From contig NZ_MRCD01000103.1 in NCBI RefSeq assembly GCF_001904745.1, positions 1 to 32,163 of the forward strand: a stretch of DNA of 32,163 nucleotides. The letters are read 5' to 3'. This DNA is from Calothrix sp. HK-06 (GTDB lineage Bacteria > Cyanobacteriota > Cyanobacteriia > Cyanobacteriales > Nostocaceae). Shown in pieces: positions 22,087 to 31,143 of the stretch (position 1 is the first letter of the stretch; every line of letters starts with the position of its first letter). The notes under the pieces were generated by a model that worked only from the letters and a program-made list of their open reading frames with translations, was not told where the DNA came from and did not search any database. The position numbers were made by a program, and so were the translations under genes.

Positions 22087-24105
22087 ATGAAAAAAAAAGT
22101 AAATTCATTCGATGTATTTGAAACAGCAATAGTACGGATTTGGGCTAGACCGACAGACCTATTCTGGGAATTAGGCAATCACTTAAAGCAAGAAAATTTG
22201 ATTCAAATTTCACCAGAATTATGGCATAAAATCAGAAGTGATGCTGAATGGGATGCTCGAAAAAAAACTGCAACTGGTGAAGTAAGCCTTAAAGACATTT
22301 ATCAAAAATTAGCGTTGTCTCTTGGTTGGTCAAATGAGCAGGTAGAACGAGCAATGCACAAAGAAATTGCGCTTGAAGTATTAAGTTTGCGTCCAGTACC
22401 AGCAAATCAACGTAAAATTCAAGCACTTCAAAAAACAAATGCTCGAATCATATATATGTCGGACATGTATCTTTCTGAAGCCATAATTCAGGATTTTTTA
22501 GTACAAAATAATGTTTGGGCACCAGGTAGTAAATTGTATGTATCATCTGAGATAGGAGCGAGTAAATCAACAGGTAAGTTATTTAGGCACTGCTTGAAGC
22601 AAGAATCAGTCAAACCTAGTGAATTATTACATATAGGAGACAATTTTCGTGGCGATGTTAAAAAAGCTAAACAACAAGGGGTTAGGGTAGAGCCATTTAC
22701 TCAAACTCATTTAAATCGCTATGAACGAATGATAGCTGAAGAGCCAAGTTTACCTTTACGGTTTCGTTCGCTGCTTGCTGGAATGAGCCGACTAACTCGT
22801 TTACAATCGCAACAAACCACACCCGACCAGCAAGTAATATGGGAGACAACTGCTAGTGTTATTGCACCACTATTGTTTGGTTTTGTTCACTCGTGCTTGG
22901 AGCAAGCACAAGAAAAAGGGCTAAAAAGGCTCTACTTTGCTGCTAGAGACGGACAGATATTACAAAAAATTGCTCAAGTCATTTGTAAAAACTGGGGATA
23001 TCAAATCGATTGTCGCTATTTGTACGGTTCACGGCAAGCTTGGCACCTACCAGCAATCGAAGAAATAGGAGAAGTTGAACTAGATTGGATACTGGCAAGG
23101 ACTAATTTTTTATCGATTCGTTCTATTTGTAAACGAGTCAACATATCTCCAGAACAAATTCAAGATGTTTTAAGCCATTACGGTTTCCTCGCAGCAAAAT
23201 GGGATACAAACCTTCCGGAAAAAGAGCAAAACTTATTGCGAGAAATATTTACGCACAAACAAGTTACTGAACTTATCATATCTACTGCTGTTAGCTATCG
23301 TGAAAAGGTTATAGGCTACTTCTATCAAGAAGGGCTAGGTGATGGTGTACCGTTTGGTTTTGTTGATGTTGGTTGGGTTGGACGCATACAGCGTTCATTC
23401 AGCCGTTTGCTTAATACTGCTGGCTTATATCCAGAATCAGGTATCAATGGTTTTTATTTTGCCCTTGAACAACGAGTTAAGCCATTCAAAAATGATAAAT
23501 TGCTAGCTTATTTCTATGATGTCGAAAAACCATGTGATCGTAACTTAATTTTTAAATACAGGCACTTATTTGAGTTATTTGTCTCAGCGGATCATGGTAG
23601 TACTGTAAGTTACGAGCAACGCGGAAAAGAGTATGTCCCTGTACTTCGTTCGCCTAAAAATGAAAAAGCGATTAATTGGGGGTTATACACCCTACAAGAA
23701 GCTACTGTAGAATTTGCCAAACAACTGACAGCTAATTTGGGCAAACAAGACTTTAGTATTGAAGAATTCCTTAAATCAGCCGATTTTCTTGCTAAAGAAC
23801 TTGTTCATAATCCTTCTCCTCAAGAAGCAAAAGCGTTTGGCACTTTTACCATATCTGGAGACCAAACAGAAAGTATGATGTCCGAACTGGCGCCTGTTTA
23901 CAAAATAACTGATTGGTGGAGATTTTTAATTTCTGGCAAACATCCACATGCTGACGTTTGGCATCCTGGTTCAATTGCAAGAAGTAACTTGATTGTAAGA
24001 GCACTTTTAGGACCGAAGACAATTAATAAGATTCGTGAAATTAGAAAAAATTTAGCGAAGCAAAAGCATATAAACTTGTCCGAACAATTCAGTCAACCTA
24101 TATAA
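22087..24105 (+). CDS. HAD-like large protein, second of a tandem pair
   Basis: Paralogue of the preceding gene, 672 residues. In the first 200 residues the two align without gaps, and I count 139 identities. HAD residues are in the same places: Asp9 in SFDVFET, Ser125 in MSDMYL, Lys160, Asp185 and Asp190 in HIGDNFRGDV; again Phe11 replaces the acid/base Asp. The C-terminal blocks are kept (RLYFAARDGQIL, CRYLYGSRQAW, LFELFVSADHGS), but one changes: DVGWVGRIQRSF against DVGWTGSSLRSF, which may mark different substrates. Both genes begin in the same context, acaattATGaaa, with no clear ribosome binding site. One GGCGCC site near the 3' end. Confidence 0.82.
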   Translation: MKKKVNSFDVFETAIVRIWARPTDLFWELGNHLKQENLIQISPELWHKIRSDAEWDARKKTATGEVSLKDIYQKLALSLGWSNEQVERAMHKEIALEVLSLRPVPANQRKIQALQKTNARIIYMSDMYLSEAIIQDFLVQNNVWAPGSKLYVSSEIGASKSTGKLFRHCLKQESVKPSELLHIGDNFRGDVKKAKQQGVRVEPFTQTHLNRYERMIAEEPSLPLRFRSLLAGMSRLTRLQSQQTTPDQQVIWETTASVIAPLLFGFVHSCLEQAQEKGLKRLYFAARDGQILQKIAQVICKNWGYQIDCRYLYGSRQAWHLPAIEEIGEVELDWILARTNFLSIRSICKRVNISPEQIQDVLSHYGFLAAKWDTNLPEKEQNLLREIFTHKQVTELIISTAVSYREKVIGYFYQEGLGDGVPFGFVDVGWVGRIQRSFSRLLNTAGLYPESGINGFYFALEQRVKPFKNDKLLAYFYDVEKPCDRNLIFKYRHLFELFVSADHGSTVSYEQRGKEYVPVLRSPKNEKAINWGLYTLQEATVEFAKQLTANLGKQDFSIEEFLKSADFLAKELVHNPSPQEAKAFGTFTISGDQTESMMSELAPVYKITDWWRFLISGKHPHADVWHPGSIARSNLIVRALLGPKTINKIREIRKNLAKQKHINLSEQFSQPI

Positions 24106-24135
24106 CCTCGGTCATCAACCTTAAGGAGAAATTAC

Positions 24136-25257
24136 ATGAAATTTGACTGGGTAATTGTCGGTGCCGGATTTTCTGGTTGTGTTTTGGCTGAACGCATCGC
24201 ATCACAACTAGGGCAACGAGTTCTTATAATCGAACGACGCGACCATATTGCTGGTAATGCTTACGATTACTATAATGAACATGGTATTTTAGTACACAAA
24301 TATGGTCCGCATATTTTTCATACTAAATCAAAAAAAGTATGGGATTATCTTTCTCAGTTTACTGAATGGCGCCATTACTTTCACCATGTGCTTGGTGTTA
24401 TCGAAGGGAAAAAGGTTCCTATTCCCTTCAATATAAATTCGCTGTATGCACTTTTTCCACCTCGCTATGCTGAGAGACTTGAGGAAAAGCTCTTAGAAAA
24501 CTTTGGTTTTGGTGTTAAAGTCCCAATTCTTAAATTACGCGAAAGTGCTAACGGTGAATTAGAGTTTCTAGCAAACTATATATACGATAATGTTTTCTTG
24601 CGCTACACCACCAAACAGTGGAACTTAAAACCCGAAGAATTAGATAGAGGTGTAACCGGACGAGTTCCTGTATATATCAGTCGCGATAACCGCTATTTCC
24701 AAGACCCTTACCAAGCAATGCCAAAGCACGGTTACACAGAAATGTTTCGCCGAATGCTATCTCACTCTAATATCAAAGTACTTCTAAACGCTGATTATCG
24801 CGAAGTCATCAACGATATTAAATTCGACCGGATGGTTTACACGGGCCCAGTTGATACCTTCTTCGACTATATGCATGGTGAGTTACCTTACCGTAGCTTG
24901 CGCTTCCACTTTGAAACACTCGACCAAGAAAATTATCAAGAGGTCGGTACAGTTAACTATCCCAACGAGTACGATATTACCCGTATTACCGAACAAAAGT
25001 ATCTTTCCGGACAAACTTCACCTAAGACAACTTTGGTGATGGAATATCCCCAAGCTTACGTACCCGGTGTAAATGATCCTTACTACCCTATCCCACGCGA
25101 AGACAATCGCGAGCGTTACGACCTTTACTTGAAAGAAGCTCAGAAACTTAACGGTTCAGTACACTTTGTCGGGCGCCTTGCTGAGTATAAATATTACGAT
25201 ATGGATCAAGCAGCATTGCGCGCGCTTGGTATGTTTGAAAAAGAAATAGCTCAGTAA
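24136..25257 (+). CDS. glf: UDP-galactopyranose mutase
   Basis: FAD enzyme that converts UDP-galactopyranose to UDP-galactofuranose, the donor for galactofuranose residues in surface glycans. The 373-residue sequence shows the dinucleotide motif GAGFSG at 9-14, ERRDHIAGNAYDYYNEHG, the family signature HKYGPHIFHT, KQWNLKPEELDRGVTGRVPV with the substrate-binding region, and FHFETLD / EYPQAYVP blocks near the flavin. Length and order are those of bacterial Glf. A strong aaggag ribosome binding site stands before the ATG. It implies that at least one nearby glycosyltransferase adds galactofuranose. Two GGCGCC sites. Confidence 0.95.
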   Translation: MKFDWVIVGAGFSGCVLAERIASQLGQRVLIIERRDHIAGNAYDYYNEHGILVHKYGPHIFHTKSKKVWDYLSQFTEWRHYFHHVLGVIEGKKVPIPFNINSLYALFPPRYAERLEEKLLENFGFGVKVPILKLRESANGELEFLANYIYDNVFLRYTTKQWNLKPEELDRGVTGRVPVYISRDNRYFQDPYQAMPKHGYTEMFRRMLSHSNIKVLLNADYREVINDIKFDRMVYTGPVDTFFDYMHGELPYRSLRFHFETLDQENYQEVGTVNYPNEYDITRITEQKYLSGQTSPKTTLVMEYPQAYVPGVNDPYYPIPREDNRERYDLYLKEAQKLNGSVHFVGRLAEYKYYDMDQAALRALGMFEKEIAQ

Positions 25258-25378
25258 AAAATGTTTCCTACTTATCCTGAGCAGTAACAAAATGCACTGT
25301 ATAAATAATTTTGTAAGCCTTAAGTTCGTAGTAAGGGCTAAAGCTTTTAGTACAAACATGTAGCAACAGAGAGCCAAT

Positions 25379-26494
25379 ATGCAACCTTTGTCTACCGACA
25401 CCCTTAAACCTCTCGAACTAACACCACTTTCCACACAGCCACTTGTGTCGGTGTTAGTTCCCAACTACAATTACTCTAGATATATCGGTGAAACCTTAGA
25501 CAGCGCGCTACAGCAAACTTATCCTCATTTTGAAGTCATAGTTTGCGATGATGGCTCGAAGGATAACTCTTGTGAAATCATCGAAACCTACGTACAAAAA
25601 GACTCTAGAATTAAACTTATCCGCAAACCGAATGGTGGTGTAGCTTCGGCTTTAAATACTGCATACCAAGAAAGCAAAGGTGAAATTATTTGCTTGTTAG
25701 ATGCAGATGATATTTGGTTGGATAATAAACTCCAAAAAACTGTCGAGATTTTTCAATCAGATTCTAGATTTGGCTTTGCAATTCACAATGTTATCCAAAT
25801 TGATGCAGCGGGTAACTATATTAAACCAGCACCGATGTATAATCAATTACCCTCTGGTTGGATGGGGGTATCAGCGTTAAAAAATGGTGGTTTTGTTGAT
25901 AATATTCCGCCAGCTTCGGCTTTGAGTATCCGTCGAGAAGTTGCAGAATATATCTTTCCGCTTAATCTAGAGTTTGTTCGGAATGCTGATAGTTTAGTTT
26001 TCCGCTTTGCACCATTTATTACTCATATTGGTTCCATAATGAACGTGTTAAGTCAGTTTCGCATTCATGGAGCAAATACAAGCAGCGTCACAACTGCGAC
26101 TCCTGAATTTATGGAACGGGAGTTAATCACTATAGCAAACGTGCATCAAGAACAAAAAAACTTTTTGGCAAGAACTTATAGCGCTTCTGTTGCAGCTTCT
26201 TTGACTGATTTAGATTCTAGTATCATAGTTAGCCATGCGCGCTATTTACTTTCGCGCCTAAGAAGAAAGTCAAAATTAGAGAGACAAAAGAGCCACCAGC
26301 GTCTAGTTCATCATCCTTATTTCCGTACCCAGTTTAATCGCTTTCTACAGCAGCAACTACTTAGGTGGGGTGAGTTACTTCCAAATCCAGTTTTTGATTT
26401 TTTATACGACCAAGTATACGGTACAGGTCAAATTAAGTTATTGATGCGGAAAGCTTTGAGAGCGAGGCTAGCTGTTAGCGGTGCGAGCAAATAA
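25379..26494 (+). CDS. Glycosyltransferase, GT2 family
   Basis: Inverting GT-A-fold sugar transferase of 371 residues. After a 24-residue Pro/Thr/Leu-rich lead it has VSVLVPNYNYSRYIGETLDS, FEVIVCDDGSKDNS with the nucleotide-binding Asp pair, PNGGVASALNTAYQESKGE and the metal-binding ICLLDADDIWLDNK. The C-terminal 150 residues are helical and basic (LSRLRRKSKLERQKSHQR), as in many membrane-associated GT2 enzymes. It follows glf and could use UDP-galactofuranose, but this rests on position only. The start region contains a large inverted repeat (25415-25460) inside the coding sequence. agagag precedes the ATG as a weak ribosome binding site. Confidence 0.9.
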   Translation: MQPLSTDTLKPLELTPLSTQPLVSVLVPNYNYSRYIGETLDSALQQTYPHFEVIVCDDGSKDNSCEIIETYVQKDSRIKLIRKPNGGVASALNTAYQESKGEIICLLDADDIWLDNKLQKTVEIFQSDSRFGFAIHNVIQIDAAGNYIKPAPMYNQLPSGWMGVSALKNGGFVDNIPPASALSIRREVAEYIFPLNLEFVRNADSLVFRFAPFITHIGSIMNVLSQFRIHGANTSSVTTATPEFMERELITIANVHQEQKNFLARTYSASVAASLTDLDSSIIVSHARYLLSRLRRKSKLERQKSHQRLVHHPYFRTQFNRFLQQQLLRWGELLPNPVFDFLYDQVYGTGQIKLLMRKALRARLAVSGASK

Positions 26495-26495
26495 T

Positions 26496-26516
26496 TAATA
26501 CCTAATACCTAATACC
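26496..26516. repeat. STRR-type heptamer repeat, taatacc x3
   Basis: Three perfect tandem copies of taatacc fill most of the 32-base gap between the GT2 gene and the FkbM gene, ending 10 bases before the ATG. Seven-base periodicity is typical of heterocystous cyanobacteria. It occupies the place where a ribosome binding site would be. Confidence 0.75.
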
Positions 26517-26526
26517 AAATATAACC

Positions 26527-27459
26527 ATGTCTCAAGAAAGTGTGTTCCACAAGCGTCTAAAGCGATTTTTAGCTCGTCCTGATGTCAAAGAAAATTTCAT
26601 GAAAGCGTTCGCAAAACGCTTATTATGGCGTCTTCATTGGCTAACGACGAAGCGACCCTACGTAATTCCATTTAAAAACAATTTAAAAATTAGCATCCCC
26701 AAAACTGGTTCGGGTTCCTTGATTTATTATCAAGGCTACTCAGAACTAGAAACGGCTGATTTTATGATGCGCTTTCTGCGACCAGGAATGACCTTGGTTG
26801 ATATAGGCGCCCATATTGGAGAATATACCTTACTCGCCGCTCAAGCTGTAGGAGCATCCGGGCAAGTGCATGGTTTTGAGCCACAACCGGGAATTTTCCC
26901 CATCTTGAGCGAAAACGTGCAGATGAATAACTTGTGTAACGTTACTCTCAACTGCAAGGCAGTTAGTAATCATATTGGTGAAGTCGAGTTTGAAGTGTTT
27001 GCAGAACCTTCCGTATCGTCGATTCGCAAGCAAGTAGCGTCTTCAGGTGCGGAGAAATTAGTAAAGGTTGCTACCATCTCTCTAGATGCCTACTGGTCGC
27101 AGCAAGATACTAAAATTGATCTAATCAAAGTTGATGTTGAAGGAGCTGAAAAGCTCGTATTTCAAGGTGCAGAAGGTTTAATGAGCTTACCACCAAGTAC
27201 TGCTCCAGTTTGGCTATTTGAATATTCTCCTAGCGCATACGCCGATTTTGGGTACCTAGCAAGTGATTTATTAAATTTACTGAGTAAATATAATTACCAT
27301 GTATGGCAATACGAGGGTGACGGAAAAATAACAGATTTTGACTCTCGCATTCCAGTCAAGCAAATCATTAATTTAATCGCTGCCAAAGATAAAAACGACT
27401 TACTTAACCTGCTCCAAAGCGAAAGCGTTCATGAAGAGCGCGCGTATACCTCAGTTTAA
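26527..27459 (+). CDS. FkbM-family methyltransferase
   Basis: SAM-dependent O-methyltransferase of the FkbM group, commonly found in surface-glycan loci where it methylates sugar hydroxyls. The 310-residue protein has an N-terminal basic helical segment, then MTLVDIGAHIGEYTLLAAQA (SAM site, about 94-113), HGFEPQPGIFPILSENVQMN, VATISLDAYW and the family-defining IKVDVEGAEKLVFQGAEGL near 200-218, ending in a Trp/Tyr-containing tail. No ribosome binding site; a heptamer repeat lies directly upstream, so translation may depend on the preceding gene. One GGCGCC site within the SAM motif, read as Gly-Ala. Confidence 0.9.
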   Translation: MSQESVFHKRLKRFLARPDVKENFMKAFAKRLLWRLHWLTTKRPYVIPFKNNLKISIPKTGSGSLIYYQGYSELETADFMMRFLRPGMTLVDIGAHIGEYTLLAAQAVGASGQVHGFEPQPGIFPILSENVQMNNLCNVTLNCKAVSNHIGEVEFEVFAEPSVSSIRKQVASSGAEKLVKVATISLDAYWSQQDTKIDLIKVDVEGAEKLVFQGAEGLMSLPPSTAPVWLFEYSPSAYADFGYLASDLLNLLSKYNYHVWQYEGDGKITDFDSRIPVKQIINLIAAKDKNDLLNLLQSESVHEERAYTSV

Positions 27460-27465
27460 TTAGCC

Positions 27466-28662
27466 ATGACACAAAATTCAACGATGCGCGTACTTTTTGT
27501 CAGCCATGCTTACGTGGTTGGAGTCAATCAGGGAAAACTGAATGCGATTGCAGAAACTGGCACAGAAGTTGGTTTGCTTGCACCAAGCAACTGGAAAGCA
27601 CTCGAATGGAATCGCCACTTTACGGTTGAAACACCCTACCCCAATATCAAAGTCTATACTGCACCAGTATTATTCTCTGGTCGTGGTGGGGCACATGTTT
27701 ACAATCCTTGGCAAATCTGGCAAGTAGTAAAAGATTTTCAACCCGATATTATCCAAATCGAAGAAGAAGTATTCTCGCTTTCTACCCTCGAATTTGCAAT
27801 CTGGAGTCGAATCACAGGCAAACCAATGGTTGTGTTTGCTTGGGAAAATATGGAGCGCAATCTCTCCGCTTTGCGTGGTTGGGTACGCGATTTTGTTCTT
27901 AACACTGTAGTCCTAATGCTCCCAGGCAACCACGATGGAGCAAATGTACTGCGAAAGTGGGGTTACAGTGGATTAATGGAAATCATACCTCAGATAGGAG
28001 TTGATACTCATTTATTTGCTCCCACGACACAAAAACAAAATGAAATCTTCAATATTGGCTTTTTGGGACGATTAGTACCGGAAAAAGGTATTGACACTAT
28101 TTTTGGTGCAGTTCGCCACCTCCAAGATCGAGGGCTGAAATGCCAGATTACTTTGTGCGGTTCTGGTAAGGGTGAAGATGCATTGCGACAAGAAGCACAA
28201 AACCAACAAATCGCCGATTTAGTAATTTGGCGCTCCGGAGTACGACACGACCAGGCGCCGCAAGAGATTAGTCAATTTGATGTTTTAGTTTTACCTTCGC
28301 GTACTGCTGCGACTTGGAAAGAACAATTTGGTCACGTACTTATCGAAGCAATGGCGATGGGCGTTCCTGTAGTTGGTTCTAATTCGGGTGAAATTCCCAA
28401 TGTAATTGGGCGCCCTGATTTGATATTTCCTGAAGGAAATGCTGAAAAATTAGCGGAAATTTTGCAGAGGATGATTTGCGAACCGGAGTGGCGAGAAACT
28501 GCTGGACGCTACGGGATGGATCGAGTTGAGCGAAATTACACTCACGAACGGATTGCCGAGCGGCTACTTGGTCTTTGGCAAAAATTACTAAAACCAAAGA
28601 GTAAAAAGTATGCGAGCGCAGCAAAAGCTGATATAAAAATGTCTAAAGAATGTCTTAAATAA
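27466..28662 (+). CDS. Glycosyltransferase, GT4 family
   Basis: GT-B-fold sugar transferase of 398 residues, beginning six bases after the FkbM stop. The N-terminal domain has MRVLFVSHAYVVGVNQGKL and IIQIEEEVFSLSTLEFA; the donor domain has PQIGVDTHLFAP, IGFLGRLVPEKGIDTIFGAV, the typical LPSRTAATWKEQFGHVLIEA with the conserved Glu, and MGVPVVGSNSGEIPNVIG. The C-terminal 20 residues are Lys/Ala-rich and probably disordered. A second ATG at 27484, right before MRVLF, is an equally good start. Two GGCGCC sites, read as Ala-Pro and Arg-Pro. Confidence 0.9.
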   Translation: MTQNSTMRVLFVSHAYVVGVNQGKLNAIAETGTEVGLLAPSNWKALEWNRHFTVETPYPNIKVYTAPVLFSGRGGAHVYNPWQIWQVVKDFQPDIIQIEEEVFSLSTLEFAIWSRITGKPMVVFAWENMERNLSALRGWVRDFVLNTVVLMLPGNHDGANVLRKWGYSGLMEIIPQIGVDTHLFAPTTQKQNEIFNIGFLGRLVPEKGIDTIFGAVRHLQDRGLKCQITLCGSGKGEDALRQEAQNQQIADLVIWRSGVRHDQAPQEISQFDVLVLPSRTAATWKEQFGHVLIEAMAMGVPVVGSNSGEIPNVIGRPDLIFPEGNAEKLAEILQRMICEPEWRETAGRYGMDRVERNYTHERIAERLLGLWQKLLKPKSKKYASAAKADIKMSKECLK

Positions 28663-28734
28663 TATGTTAAATAATATCTGAAATTTATCATGAATTTAAC
28701 TTTATATAATACTTTGATTTTGAGAGGTTAACTA

Positions 28735-29850
28735 ATGCGTATAGCTTTTGCTCGGCTAATGCCCGAACCTAGTATGGATACTTATACCGATGGTGTAATT
28801 TCGGGGCTAAGAATCGTTCGACCAAAGTGGGAAATTATCGATCTCAAACCCCATCCAGTCGATCGTAAAAATAACTCGTTATTACTTAGGGTTAAGAAAT
28901 ACTATGAAAGATTCTGGCGCTTTCCACAACATGTAACGCAGCAAAAAGCGGATATTTTTCATATTATTGACCCCAGTGAAGGACACATTGCTTATCGGTT
29001 GAAAGCAAAAAACAAACCAGTTGTAATCACCTGTCACGATCTGATTAACTTTTATTGTCGGGATAATCTTAAAGGTTCGGTAGAACTGCCTTTCGTAAGT
29101 CGTGCAATGTGGTTGTATGCGATCAAAGGCATGAAACTAGCAGAACATATCGTAGCTGTTTCGAGCGTTACAGCTAAGGATACAACTCAAATTTTGGATA
29201 TTGAACCAGCCCGTATTTCAGTGGTTCCCAATGCCGTTGATGCCATATATCAACCATCTCCTCAAGATCAAGTTGATGCTATTCGCCAACAATATGGGAT
29301 TTCCCCGGAAACAATTTGTTTGCTGAATGTGGGCGCAGTTCATCCCCGAAAGAATGTTTCTAATATTCTTAAAGCCTTACATATATTAAAAAAACGCGGA
29401 CTGCCAATCCATTTTTGGAAAGTCAGTGCGGATTTTACAAATGAACAAAAAAAATTTATTACAGAAAACGGTTTAGAAAAATATATTACTTATTTAGGTA
29501 AACTAGATAAAACTACGCTAATTAAAATTTATAGTGCTGCTGATATACTTTTAGCTCCTTCGCTTTATGAAGGATTTGGTCTAACTATTTTAGAAGCTAT
29601 GGCTTGTGGAACTCCAGTTATTACCTCAAATGTTTCAGCTATGCCGGAAGTAGTAGGAAATGCGGGATTCTTTGTTGAGCCAAGTAATGCGGAGGCGATA
29701 GCAGATGGCGTAGATAAGCTTTATCACAACCCTATTCACTATCAGGAACTAGTTGAAAAGGGGTTAAAAAGAGTTAAATCATTCACTTGGGAAAAAGCGG
29801 CAGAAGATATTGCTCAAATATATGAAAATTTAGTTAATAAAGTACTATAA
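28735..29850 (+). CDS. Glycosyltransferase, GT4 family
   Basis: GT-B-fold sugar transferase, 371 residues. It contains KADIFHIIDPSEGHIAYRL, VITCHDLINFY, VAVSSVTAKDTTQIL and VPNAVDAIYQPSP at the domain border. The donor-binding half has LLNVGAVHPRKNVSNILKAL, YLGKLDKTTLIKIYSAADIL and PSLYEGFGLTILEAMACGTP with the full Glu-x7-Glu motif, so it looks catalytically intact. gagagg stands before the ATG as ribosome binding site. No GGCGCC. The next gene starts four bases after its stop, so the two are co-translated. Confidence 0.92.
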   Translation: MRIAFARLMPEPSMDTYTDGVISGLRIVRPKWEIIDLKPHPVDRKNNSLLLRVKKYYERFWRFPQHVTQQKADIFHIIDPSEGHIAYRLKAKNKPVVITCHDLINFYCRDNLKGSVELPFVSRAMWLYAIKGMKLAEHIVAVSSVTAKDTTQILDIEPARISVVPNAVDAIYQPSPQDQVDAIRQQYGISPETICLLNVGAVHPRKNVSNILKALHILKKRGLPIHFWKVSADFTNEQKKFITENGLEKYITYLGKLDKTTLIKIYSAADILLAPSLYEGFGLTILEAMACGTPVITSNVSAMPEVVGNAGFFVEPSNAEAIADGVDKLYHNPIHYQELVEKGLKRVKSFTWEKAAEDIAQIYENLVNKVL

Positions 29851-29853
29851 ACT

Positions 29854-31119
29854 ATGAAAATTTTAATGTCCGCCTACTCTTGCGAACCAGGTCAAGGCTC
29901 TGAGCGAGGAATTGGTTGGAATATGGTTCGCCAAATGGCTGTATATCATGAAGTTTGGGTACTGACTCGCCCGGACGAAAGCCGCTCGGCAATTGAGGAT
30001 GAGTTAGCGCGAAATCCCGTACCTAACTTACATTTTGTTTACTTTACTTTACCAATTTGGGCTAATGGCTGGAGATGGGGACAAGGAGCAATTCAAATTC
30101 ACTACTATTTATGGCAAATTCAAGCTTATTTTGTCGCGTATCAACTGCATCGTAAAATTGGCTTCGATGCTGTACATCATGTCACCTTTGGTAAGTATTC
30201 AAGTCCCAGCTTTATTTCACTATTGCCAATTCCATTTGTTTGGGGACCAGTTGGGGGAGGAGAATCAGCACCCAAGGCTTTCTGGAAAAATTTTAGCGTG
30301 CGGGGAAAGGTTTACGAGATATTACGCAGCTTGGCACGCAATTTGGGAGAGTTCGATCCATTTGTGCATCTTACCGCTCGACGTAGTGTTTTAGCATTAG
30401 CAGCCACCGAAGAAACAGCCCAGCGTCTGCGTTATTTGGGTGTAAAAAATGTTCAGATATTCTCTAATGCGGGTTTACCTTATGAAGACATTACCCGTCT
30501 AGCGCAATTCTCTCAAAATGATAGTGATGTTGTTAGATTCGTCAGTATTGGGCGCCTTTTACATTGGAAGGGCATTCATTTAGGGCTACAAGCCTTTAAC
30601 GAAGCAAAGCTCGAAAAAGCAGAGTATTGGATTATTGGTGAGGGTTCCGAACAAAAACGCTTAGAAGCATTGGTCAAACAACTTCAGCTTGGTGACAAAG
30701 TGCGCTTTTGGGGCGCTTTGCCACGAGAGGAAACCCTAAGCTTGCTAGAAAAGTGTCACGTACTAATTCATCCCAGTTTACACGATTCAGGGGGATGGGT
30801 ATGTTCGGAGATGATGGCAGCAGGTCGTTCAGTAATATGTTTGGATTTGGGAGGGCCAGCAGTTCAAGTCACTGAGGAAACTGGTTTTAAAATAAAAAGC
30901 TCTAGCCCAGATTTAACAGTCAGCGATATGTCTAAGGCTATGGTTGTTCTAGCCCAAGATACTCAACTTCGGATGCGTATGGGACTAGCAGGACAGAAGT
31001 TAGTACGTGAATCTTATAGTTGGCAAGCTAAAGTTAAACATTTAGCTACAATCTATCCAGATATCATCAAAAGTAACAAGGATGAATATAGCTATAGTGT
31101 CAGAGAAACGAATTATTAA
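29854..31119 (+). CDS. Glycosyltransferase, GT4 family
   Basis: GT-B-fold sugar transferase of 421 residues. The N-terminus KILMSAYSCEPGQGSERGIG is characteristic of a GT4 subgroup in exopolysaccharide loci; VHHVTFGKYSSPSF and FVWGPVGGGESAP follow. The donor half carries VSIGRLLHWKGIHLGLQAFN, YWIIGEGSEQKRLE, VRFWGALPREETL and HPSLHDSGGWVCSEMMAAG, where the first Glu of the usual motif is Asp. It follows the preceding gene by only three bases. One GGCGCC site read as Gly-Arg-Leu. Confidence 0.92.
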   Translation: MKILMSAYSCEPGQGSERGIGWNMVRQMAVYHEVWVLTRPDESRSAIEDELARNPVPNLHFVYFTLPIWANGWRWGQGAIQIHYYLWQIQAYFVAYQLHRKIGFDAVHHVTFGKYSSPSFISLLPIPFVWGPVGGGESAPKAFWKNFSVRGKVYEILRSLARNLGEFDPFVHLTARRSVLALAATEETAQRLRYLGVKNVQIFSNAGLPYEDITRLAQFSQNDSDVVRFVSIGRLLHWKGIHLGLQAFNEAKLEKAEYWIIGEGSEQKRLEALVKQLQLGDKVRFWGALPREETLSLLEKCHVLIHPSLHDSGGWVCSEMMAAGRSVICLDLGGPAVQVTEETGFKIKSSSPDLTVSDMSKAMVVLAQDTQLRMRMGLAGQKLVRESYSWQAKVKHLATIYPDIIKSNKDEYSYSVRETNY

Positions 31120-31143
31120 AGTATTTTATCTTAATACCCAAAA

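Noticed and set aside
1265-26516. CRISPR array
   Set aside because: The repeats seen are short palindromes or 7-base tandem units with no spacer-repeat alternation and no cas genes.
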